Shown here in pieces: positions 1-8,600 of a stretch of DNA of 32,167 bases. The position numbers and the translations under genes are program-made. The notes beneath the pieces were generated by a model. The model worked only from the letters and a program-made list of their open reading frames with translations, had not been told where the DNA came from and did no database searches. Origin of the DNA: Lenisia limosa (taxonomy: Eukaryota; Breviatea); contig LPNZ01009785.1 in NCBI GenBank assembly GCA_001655205.1, positions 1 to 32,167 on the forward strand, given 5' to 3'. The stretch's first letter is position 1, and each line of letters starts with the position of its first letter.

Positions 1-387
1 TTGGCTGACATTTGATCCAAAGAGAGTCATCATACTATATATTCCAAAAAATCTGTAACTATATCCCATCTTTTCGTCACTTTCCGTGCAATCGTCCAGG
101 CTTCCTCTAAAACAACCCCCACTNNNNNNNNNNATCCCCCCCAACTTGGGCTGAAAATATCTGGTTGGTGGCCACTTAGGGCAGGGGTTTTATTATCTGA
201 AGAATAAAGCTCAACATGAGAACGACGATAACTATGAAAATCTCATTTTTGAGATAAAGACGCTGCATTGGCTGACATTTGATCCAAAGAGAGTCATCAT
301 ACTATATATTCCAAAAAATCTGTAACTCCCATCTTTTCGTCACTTTCCGTGCAATCGTCCAGGCTTCCTCTAAAACAACCCCCACTC
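1..387. repeat. Direct duplication of about 120 bp around a 10-N gap
   Basis: Bases 1-123 and 268-386 are near-identical copies. They start at the same word (ttggctgacatttgatcc) and end at the same word (aacaacccccact). They differ mainly by a 4-base insertion (tata) in the first copy. The first copy runs straight into a run of exactly 10 N. The second copy continues into the coding exon of the downstream gene. A fixed 10-N spacer next to a duplicated end is typical of two contigs, or two haplotype copies, joined head to tail during scaffolding. A real tandem duplication is possible but less likely. Confidence 0.8.
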
Positions 388-1125
388 ACAGGTAGCCCCG
401 CGCGGGGGAGGGTCATTGAAGTATTTGTCGAATACGATGAAGTTGTTGTTTTGGGGCACGTAAGCCTTGAGGTTGATCCTTTTCAGGAACTCCACGAACT
501 TGGTGCTGGGTCTGTCGTAACCCATATGATGGCTGTCAACACCCTCACACTGATATCATAAAACAGGAAGAAAACACAAACTGCCTCTGTTAATAATTGC
601 GAGGGCTGCCAAAGTGACGTCTCCATTTCCGGAGCACCTCTGCCGACCGACATTGCTGTTGCCAACATTGTCGAGAGCATATTGCCCGAGTATCTGTCTC
701 TGACACAAGGAGTGGTCAAATTCCCTTCTCTCCATTCATGGCCAGAGATGGTGGAATTCTGGAAGGTGAGACAATGTTTCCCTTTGTTTGATTTTTTAGA
801 ATAGTTCGCCAAAGAAAAGACTCCCCAAACCACTAAAGGATGTCCCCAAGAATCACTTTGAAAACAAAGTTATTGGGAGAAATCTCGCCAAGGTCGAGGA
901 CTTAGTGGCAGTCATTGAGGCTGTGGGCTTCCACACTTTCCAGAGCACAGTGCCAACCCAAATGCCAAAGAAACAGGTTGACTCCCTAATGTAAGCATAG
1001 TATATACACATGTGTAGGATATGTGCTGCATGCAATTTCGTCTTTTCTGGGTTGTTTTGACATGCTTATCTGAACATAGCGCCGAGGTAAAAAACACTAC
1101 CTATGATGGGAAGATGGTATTTTAA
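288..1125 (+). CDS. Unrecognised protein, 3' part of a multi-exon gene
   Basis: I do not recognise the family. Five exons can be joined in phase. The first ends at a GTAAGC donor after VIEVFVEYDEVVVLGH and is followed by a 27-nt intron. The second reads ELHELGAGSV. The third runs from about 614 to 765 (GCQSDVSISGAPLPTD through EMVEFWK). The fourth spans about 800-990. The last (1080-1125) ends in TDGKMVF-like residues (TYDGKMVF) and TAA. The C-terminal half is basic (SSPKKRLPKPLKDVPKNHF), followed by a helical stretch (LAKVEDLVAVIEAVGF). If the last intron is retained, translation stops at 992-994 instead. No signal peptide or membrane segment is visible. The 5' end is lost in the duplicated, gapped segment, so start and full length are unknown. 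Codon pattern and phase consistency make it a real gene; its role is unknown. Confidence 0.6.
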
Positions 1126-2588
1126 AGTCGTATAAGAGAAAATTGGGCCTTCTAAGATGATCATTTCCCTTTGTTCAGACGGTTGTGCAATATTAGATCG
1201 TATCATTGGAGTACAACTGTTGTATTATTTTCCCAACTGTGGTTGTTGTACTGCCTCAGTGTGAGATGTACTTACCCATAGAAGTCAGAATCCTGGTGTG
1301 ACATGTCATATTTTTGTGATAATATTTTAAATCACCTGACTAATACCCCCCCCCTCTCTCTGACTACCCATCCCTCGAAAAAAAGTACAGACAGTGTATT
1401 ATATCACCAAGAAATGTCAACAAAGTTTGCTGCTCTCACTCACCCCTTTTTCACCCCAAAAATCATGAATTGATTTATCATAATGTCATATTCAAATACT
1501 ATGTACTATATCATATGATATATAGACAAGTGAAATCCAAGTTTTTTTCGAATGTTCTAGAAGTTTTTGATCTTTTTGATGGTTTCCCTCCCTCTAGCGT
1601 CCTTATTTTTGAAACTGAAACTTTTATTTTTCAAAATTTGAGGAAGCATAGGTCCCTAGGGACCTATTGAAAGTGTTTAAAGGCTTCTAGAATATTCGAA
1701 AAAAATCTGAAAATCAAAAAAAAATCCCCTTACTCTTGAGGTGCCCATTGACTGGACTTACTACTGTTAAAAAATATCAAGTTCGGCGTTGTCGCTGTCC
1801 CCGTCGAGGATGAAGAAAATGGTAAGAACTTCACTTGATAATAGGTCTTGTTGAGGTGTTTCATTCGAGGAGGGTTCTTACAGCATAATTATCATAATAA
1901 ATCACTCGTCTGATAATTGACCGACAAGTTATGATTAATTTTTTTGGAAGTTTCAGTTTCTCGTATCTGAACGGATTTGATTATCTTCATATTCTTCCAA
2001 AACTATATCATTCATTTCGTTTTTTCTTTAAAGTGGGAGTCCAATTAATTGTAATTTTAAGGAAATTCTCCTCAAACCTCAAAAAAATTATTTATCCTGG
2101 TAAGCATTTTAAGATCAAAGAACACAGGCTATAGACTTGAGGAAATAAAAAACAAAACTTGTTTATCCTGAGGATGATCAAAGCCCCAGTGCATTTTAGC
2201 TTTTTGTTTCTCTTAGATTGTCAATTACTTAATTTTTTTACTCAAGAGGCCTGTCACCACGTCATGACACTTTGATCCAGCTCTTCCTACCCTTAATTAT
2301 CTCAAGCTTAGCAGTGATTTAGAAAGAGAAAAAAGAAGAAAAAATGCTTAAAACTGTCCACCCAAGGCCCTAAATCGATAAACTAGGTTACATTGTTCAA
2401 ATTCTATTAATAGTTTTGTACATTATTCCACTATCTGCTTCCCATGATTAAAATTGGAATGCCGTGTGAACTTTGAGAACTCCCGAAACACAACACAGGC
2501 TTCCTCGAGTGATAGTCTGTTTAAAATTAAAAACAATAATGAAACAAAACAACAATTGTACCTCACTTTGGTGACATAATGCGTGAAA
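1126..2588. other. AT-rich spacer without a confident gene
   Basis: About 1.46 kb of AT-rich DNA with frequent stops in all frames. One coding-like stretch lies near 1785-1832 (+): it reads KFGVVAVPVEDEENG and ends at a GTAAG donor, but I could not find partner exons in phase. The segment also holds a C-run at 1346, AT palindromes around 1505-1525 and the inverted repeat listed separately. Confidence 0.5.
1541..1706. repeat. Inverted repeat, MITE-like
   Basis: The left arm at about 1542-1563 (ttttttcgaatgttctagaa) matches, in reverse complement, the right arm at about 1683-1705 (ttctagaatattcgaaaaaa) with one mismatch. About 120 bp of AT-rich DNA separates them, including a local palindrome at 1650-1664 (ggtccctagggacc). 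Compact size, near-perfect terminal inversion and no coding content suggest a small non-autonomous DNA transposon or a hairpin-forming element. No clear target-site duplication was found, so a simple palindrome remains possible. Confidence 0.5.
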
Positions 2589-2954
2589 TTAGTTCCCCTT
2601 CATTAATGTTCCATCGACTTTTATCTTTCTTCGGTAAATGGGAAACATCATCAGGTGGATATGACCGTCTGATGCTCTCTTCGCTCCTCCACGCAATCTG
2701 CCTTCATGTTTGACAAGATTATTAAACATAACTAAAACATCAATACAAAGGATCAGACTTTTACAATAGAAAAACTGGATTATATATGTATATATATAGA
2801 AGTGTTTACTGAAACTATGATCAAGAAGGTGTACATGTATCATGTATCATGAACAAAGGCGGGCTTACCTAATGAAGGGATTTGGTGATTGACCAATGTC
2901 AACACTTCTATCATTATTGATCCTTAAATAAACAGCATAGGGTCTTGTTGCCAT
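2589..2954 (-). CDS. Hypothetical small protein, 64 aa, two exons
   Basis: I do not recognise it. Exon 1 (2954-2869) opens with ATG and reads MATRPYAVYLRINNDRSVDI, ending at a GTAAGC donor in phase 2. Exon 2 (2697-2589) follows an acceptor ending ggcag. It restores the frame as RLRGGAKRASDGHIHLMMF and ends KVDGTLMKGN then TAA. The protein is basic, with no signal peptide and no membrane segment. The gene lies downstream of the acetyltransferase on the same strand, across a 10-N gap. It could therefore be the last exons of another gene whose middle is missing rather than an independent unit. It does not resemble the C-terminal part of tubulin acetyltransferases. Confidence 0.4.
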
Positions 2955-3210
2955 ATCAAATATTGACTTGTAGGGAGTTTTTGGTTGGTTAACATGGCAT
3001 TTTATTTTTTGTAGGGATCCCACTGATATTAGGAGCGTCCGCAAGACAGGTGGTGGTAGTTGTGTGGTAGTCCCCTCTCTCCCAAATTAACCATGAAATT
3101 AACTACGGTTAATTCCCAATTATTCTGTATCTTATTAATTTTGAATACATTTTGATCTTCTTTATCTCTCCTCAATCTTGGATTTCACCAAACTTTTGAC
3201 AATAGACTTA

Positions 3211-3220
3211 NNNNNNNNNN
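3211..3220. other. 10-N scaffold gap
   Basis: Exactly 10 N, the same length as the gap at 124-133. Both probably mark contig joins of unknown true distance. This one lies where the missing catalytic end of the tubulin acetyltransferase should be. Confidence 0.8.
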
Positions 3221-3373
3221 AATAATAGTATAATACATATTATATATTTGATATCATATGATATGATATTCTTCTTGTTTGGATACTTGTTGACTTGATA
3301 CATTCTTTTGTATCCGGAGGTTAATAAAATGTTACGTTCCTATATCATCTACAAAAAAAAAAGGATTTCAAAC

Positions 3374-4332
3374 CTCAAGCATGAAGTTGTAGAGGGCCGA
3401 GCCCGCCCCCTTGCGCTGCATTGACTCATGAACGTAAAAGTCTAAAACGGACAGGGGTCGAATTTCTCGAATGCTGCCATCAGCTCGCTAAACCCATTAA
3501 TACTGAACTAAATAGGAAAGTATATGGTTCTATTTTACGCATTACTCCAATAAGCGCTTACCCTGATGAATAGCTGCTTCGGCCCGACTTTGATCAGGCC
3601 AACACACGTCCTAAAAGAGGTAAGTCCACTTTCCGCCTCCTCTTTCAGGGTCCAACAAAAAAAAAAGAATTTGAGGTTTATCATCTCCTTGCAGATAATT
3701 TCAAACATCCCTCAAATGGAATGTTAGATCTTCATGAAACAGAGTTCATTTTTGCTGATCTCACTATTTCATAGAATCACGTGTACCTTTTATCACACAA
3801 CAAGTAGACGCGTTGGTCCTGATGGTTCAGGATCCACGAGGCTGAGGTGATGGGTGAAGACAGCCCTTGTGCCTACAGAAATTACCAACACTATTCGATT
3901 TGGCCAACTATCTTGAAAAAACGAAAGTAAACGCGAAGAAAACTTAGAAAATGGTAAAAAAACAAAATTATATTTCTCAGTATATGAGAAAAAAGGGGGA
4001 AAAAACCAAAAAAAAAAATCCAACTAAACCCCACCTTGCACCCAGATGCCCCATTTTAATTTCCAACTAAACCCACCTTGCACTCAGATGCCCCATTTTG
4101 ATTTCCAACTAAGCCTACCCTTGCACTCAGATGCCCCATTGTATCCAACGCTTCGGACATTACAGCATAGTCGCTTTTGCTGATGCTTTCTGTGATATAA
4201 GGAAAACGAAAAGGGAGAAAATGGTCCGGTAAATTTGAGTGAATTATGGACCCCATACTTACTCAGCTTGTTACAATCCCATAATGTAACGGCCTGGGGG
4301 CAAAGGACTGCAAATGCCTTCCCAAAGTCCAT
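3374..4332 (-). CDS. ATAT1: Alpha-tubulin N-acetyltransferase (MEC-17/ATAT1 family), 3'-incomplete
   Basis: This GNAT-fold enzyme transfers acetyl from acetyl-CoA to Lys40 of alpha-tubulin inside microtubules, typically of cilia. Five exons join in phase: 4332-4263 (start MDFGKAFAVLCPQAVTLWD, like MEFPFDVDALFPERITVLD of the human enzyme), 4189-4119 (EALDTMGHLSAR), 3872-3787 (AQGLSSPITSAS, close to the human AQNLSAPITSAS), 3628-3562 (GLIKVGPKQLFIR) and 3487-3374. The last holds the family signature LDFYVHES followed by the acetyl-CoA loop QRKGAGSALYNFMLE. The position of human Cys120 (PLC-ILDFY) is Ser here (PLS-VLDFY). The remaining catalytic part, with the conserved Asp of the DRPS motif, should follow FMLE. 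It is not found before the 10-N gap at 3211-3220, so the gene is probably truncated by assembly. Intron 2 carries repeated copies of the exon 2 end. The gene is divergent from the saposin gene. Confidence 0.88.
4034..4145 (-). repeat. Tandem repeat, three units of 42-43 bp, at an exon-intron boundary
   Basis: Three consecutive copies of a 42-43 bp unit have their shared word ttgca starting at 4036, 4078 and 4121. Read on the minus strand, each copy contains the last bases of acetyltransferase exon 2 (ggggcatctgagtgcaag) followed by a G-rich GT donor (gtaggctt, gtgggttt, gtggggttt). Only the first copy in transcription order gives an exon end that joins exon 3 in phase. The two later copies therefore lie in the intron as decoy donors. 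Confidence 0.85.
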
Positions 4333-4544
4333 GTTCGAGGAAAGCTAAACAAGAAAAAGTGCTGTCCCCTGGTTGATCAAGTTTACTTTAGTTATACACT
4401 CCAAAATAGAGGGGAGAGGTTCTAAAAGGGCCACAAATAAAAAAAAAAATAACAACAAAAAAAGCTATTATAATTTCTGGTCCAAAACTGTGTATATAAA
4501 TTGTTGGAAATGAAAAAAAAAATATCGCAAAACGTTCTGTCAAA
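4333..4544. promoter_or_regulatory. Divergent promoter region between acetyltransferase and saposin genes
   Basis: This 212-bp spacer separates two start codons pointing away from each other. It is A/T-rich, with A-tracts around 4437-4462 and 4512-4523 and a tatataaat-like stretch at about 4492-4501 that could serve the saposin gene. Its role as a shared promoter is inferred from position only. Confidence 0.4.
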
Positions 4545-5359
4545 ATGAAGACCTTTATTTTTGCTCTTTTCTTTGCACTTATGTGCTTTGCTTTCTCAAC
4601 TGCCTCCGTCCAGGCCGACGATAAGTGGTGCGATACCTGCGAACTCGTTGCTGGAACTGTAAGATTCATTATTAGTTGGATTTTGGAATAATTTCCTCAG
4701 ATCCACCACCTCATCGCCAACAACAAGTCCGAGGAATTCATCTTCAATTCTCTTGAGAAGGTAGCTATGGAAGATATTTATACTGGGATACACAAATTAC
4801 TTCCCTGTGCTTGTCGATATCCCGGCTATGGATTCTTGTTTGCCATAGTTGTTCGGTTTTCTTCCCTTCTACAAACCGCCAATGCGTTCTTTAATTGGAA
4901 TTATAAAACTAATTGAATATATGGAAAAGTGAATGGTTGATCTGCCTTCTCTTATGATCAACCTACCCATCGTTTAACTGTTAAGGCCTGCTCTGTCATG
5001 CCCGCCCCCTACAATGACGAATGCACCCAGGTAAAAATGGAAAGTTTATTCATTTTCTGTTTGATTCGCTATTGAAAAGTACCCCACAAGGGTGTTTCTT
5101 ATTGATCTAGGTTGTTGAGCAGTACGGTTTCGCCCTGATCAAGAATATCATTGAGAAAGAAGATGCTGATGCTGNNNNNNNNNNNNNNNNNNNNNNNNNN
5201 NNNNNNNNNNNNNNNNNNNNNNNNNNNNNNNNNNNNNNNNNNNNNNNNNNNNNNNNNNNNNNNNNNNNNNNNNNNNNNNNNNNNNNNNNNNNNNNNNNNN
5301 NNNNNNNNNNNNNNCAAGCACTAAGCTAGGAAGCTGTAAAGGCCTTCCTTAAAATGTAG
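4545..5359 (+). CDS. Secreted saposin-B domain protein
   Basis: Saposin-like proteins bind lipids or permeabilise membranes, and act in lysosomes or outside the cell. Exon 1 (4545-4658) gives a signal peptide, MKTFIFALFFALMCFAFSTA, likely cut near SVQA-DD, then the first paired cysteines WCDTCELV. Exon 2 (4701-4760) is the second helix (SEEFIFNSLEK). Exon 3 (4986-5030) reads ACSVMPAPYNDECTQ and supplies cysteines 3 and 4. Exon 4 starts at 5111 (VVEQYGFALIKNIIEKED) and runs into a 140-N gap that should hold the last two cysteines. A possible last exon after the gap (5330-5359) reads EAVKAFLKM then TAG. Four of the six cysteines of the domain are visible at the usual spacing. Whether it is a digestive, antimicrobial (amoebapore-like) or lipid-degradation cofactor cannot be told from sequence. 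Confidence 0.85.
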
Positions 5360-5675
5360 TAGTCTCCGTTCCCGGTTGGAAGTGGTTATCATTGGGACTA
5401 CTGTAAGAAGTACCATAGATTTCTCATTGCCGAAGAAGTTAGTCATTTTTACATTTAAATAACACATCTAGTACCTGTCAAAAACATACCATTCCTACTA
5501 AACAAGAAACTTAATATCAAAAATGGTGGGGGCTTCATAGAGGTTTTCGTTGCCTTCGTTTGTAGGCTCTCTCCTAAACAGCATTACAAAATGCCGAGAA
5601 AGGGTTTTTATTTAACAGTGTTGGGTGTAACAAGTTTGGAAACATTCTTTCACATTTCCATTTGGGGGGGGTCTA
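5360..5675. other. Short convergent spacer
   Basis: This spacer lies between the ends of the saposin gene and the TPR-like gene. No coding exon was recognised. It ends in a G-run (about 5663-5671) just beyond the TPR stop codon. Confidence 0.4.
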
Positions 5676-8600
5676 CTATTCATAACCACCAACCACGGTA
5701 CAATGAGCTGCGTTCAATGCAGCACTTAGAGCCGAAATGAGGGGTGACCCTGGGGGCAGTGACGACTTGGCCAGCGTAAGGGCAGCATCGAAAGTCTCGG
5801 CTGCTTTCTGGGCAAAATCAGGGTTCATGAAGTTGATAAACTCGCCACATTAGTGCGGTCATAATTTATGCAATAACTTTTCTGCATTCGTACGCCCGTA
5901 CCTCATGTTTGCCAAGTGCTGCCAACGTCTGACCAAGAGCGTGGTGCGATGCAACGCTGATTTCCATGGTTGATTGCTGAGGAGTAAAGGGACATTTTTT
6001 GAGTCACTTAGTTCCCGCAACAACTAAGGCAGAGGTTGGCGATGATCAATTTAGAGGAAAGGTTGGTGTTCCCTTTCCAAGGGCTTTTTGATTGTTTAGG
6101 AAACCTGTATTGTAATGCAGGGAATATCATCATTCATAAAACTCTGTTCGTCTTACTTTTCATAATATGCCATTTTTCCACAACAATGGGTGCAAGAGAA
6201 GATAGTAAAGCTCACATTAGTATGACTCGTTAACTCTGCCTCAGTCATGGTCTTATCCAGTCCTGCTACTGAGTGTGATGCCTAAGCAATCAACGGTACT
6301 GGATGGAGAGCGATGTACCCATCCTTTGGTAAAAGTTGACGCATGACAGTGATAGTGATAGCAAGATAATTGCAAAGGGAAAATGATTATCAACGTTCAA
6401 TCTCTGACCATCCTACACTAAAAGACGTTCGTAGTACTGTTCGCTACATCGTTAAATCAATTAATACGGGGCACGGATTAAATGACAATTGATATCAATT
6501 ACATCCAACAAAAGAGAAACAAAAATCCAAAAGGTTGGTTAGTAGTCTGGTAATAGCTTGCAACAATGTCCCAACAAACCTGTGGTATACTGGTAGGTAG
6601 AGGCATTAGGCTAGCTGCTTTGGACGCGTATGCGAATGCTGGTTTTGGTCTGATATGTTATTAAATAAAAGCAGCAGAAATAGGTAAGATGGGTTTAGGT
6701 AGTTCATTATCAGACAAAAGGTGCATCAGTGTTGAATCTTCGACAAGACAAATAGATAAGAGTAAAAATCACAAACAATGAAGCGGATAACTTCGAACAC
6801 AACGCATCAGTTTCATATTCAACACTCATCTCCCAGGTCACTAATGTTTTATTAACTCTACGATTGGTGTCATGTCCAGTTAATGCAAAAGTTGACAATA
6901 AAATTGTGTTTAATTGTAGTATGATTCAACTTCATAGAAAAGCAATCGAAAAGGAGGCGGCTGATCCGAATGACAACTTCAATCATAACTTCTGAACAGG
7001 TGATAGTAATTTTAAATTTTGGTTGTCCTGCAAACTTCACCATTGACGGTTTGTTGTAAACATCCCTTGTGTTGTCTGTTTGTGACCGAATAGGAATGCA
7101 TGAAGTTGTCAACAACGACCGGAATCTGCAACTAGTTACCCTTCTCCTCATCGTAACTGATGGTCCTAATCTGGACGTTGCATATTTTTTAACAACTGGA
7201 CAGTACAGGACAAAAAGGTACTCTTCTATTTTGCCGGCTTTCTTAATGTCTGCCCTCAGTTGTCACCCACTTTCCTTACTGCTGACCATGAACGTGCTAC
7301 ATGGAATGCAACCGATGACTGCTTCTCCGAAACGTGGTGTTCATCAGAGAGAGCGCATCGCAGATTGGAATAAATGTTATATTTCTGAAAGATTTTTGCA
7401 GCTTTATTGCGTTCATTTCTGGTGTCCCGCTGTCTTCAAGGTCTAAAAGAGCCCTCTATTGCATTGCAGGTCTCCTGGATCTTGCATCCAAGGTTTGAGA
7501 AGAGTATTGTGGTTCATTACATTAGTAGGCCAGTAACAACATGACTGCGGCCACTCGCACGTCCCACGGCGACATTAAGGGGTCTGCCAGATCTTTCGGT
7601 CACCTCGTACTTGCGCTCGGCATTACTCCCATTAATAAATTTAATTCTCCGTCTTCCCGCGTTAATGTTTCAATAGCATGATGCTTCTGTTCACCTTGAC
7701 CACTGCGCGCACAGACCCACCTTGACCACTTCGCATGGATCTGCAGGACCGGCTGAATTTTGTATTGGCCAAAGATGAATGGTAATGGTACCAATTAGAA
7801 TGAACTTCAATAATGATCCTTGCAGACAAATAAGAAGGGTTGCAATGCGAAACTTGAAGAGGAACGAAACCAGGTTAAACGAAGGCTCAACTATTCCCAT
7901 TAAACCAAACAATTGAACAACTGCAACTATTCTGACATCATAGTCAAATCAAACGTATTGTCCAAAAACAGCTTGTATGTCGTGCAGTTCTGTATAACAT
8001 GTTTTTCTGGTTTTGCTTTGCTTTTTCTACCCCCCCCCCCNNNNNNNNNNNNNNNNNNNNNNNNNNNNNNNNNNNNNNNNNNNNNNNNNNNNNNNNNNNN
8101 NNNNNNNNNNNNNNNNNGGAAATGCAGTTTCCGTTTTTCTGTTTTATATTTTGGTGGGATTTTCTGTTGGTTTTGTACAGTTGGGTGAAAAGGTACACAG
8201 CTGACAATGATACTGTAACTGTGTTATGATTGATTTGTAGAAACACAAGGTAGAAAAAGCGACCGCCAAGAACCGGTTTGGGAGAACATGACCGCCTCAG
8301 TGGCGGTGNNNNNNNNNNNNNNNNNNNNNNNNNNNNNNNNNNNNNNNNNNNNNNNNNNNNNNNNNNNNTTTCAAAAAATCAACCATCCCACCCACCTCTT
8401 CAGTGCCATCATAACACTTGTCAGATTAATGAGCGTGGAAGCAATTGAAGTGGCGTTTGAAGCAGGGTCGGCTGTCAGGGCCTCTTCAAACCACGATGTC
8501 GCAAGGTGATACCGGTTTAATCTAAGATCATTACACCTGTCGTCATCCAACAGTCACCATAGACAAGTAACACGGGCTTACGAAACAGCAGTGACACCGA

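Noticed and set aside
6282-6299. Possible 18-nt intron (gtaccgttgattgcttag) next to a 24-nt exon DGYIALHP
   Set aside because: Phases would fit, and an in-frame TAG would be removed. But skipping the 24-nt exon and using one larger intron (6579 to 6282) joins the neighbouring exons in the same phase, so the ultrashort intron is not needed.
7069-7446. 125-aa plus-strand open frame
   Set aside because: It overlaps a minus-strand exon of the TPR-like gene (7384-7280) that has clear acceptor and donor sites and TPR-like composition; the plus frame has no family resemblance.
7541-7681. Plus-strand frame starting MTAATRTSHGDIKGSARSFG
   Set aside because: Open and with an ATG, but the minus strand is equally open over the same bases and lies within the TPR-like gene; no splice or family support either way.
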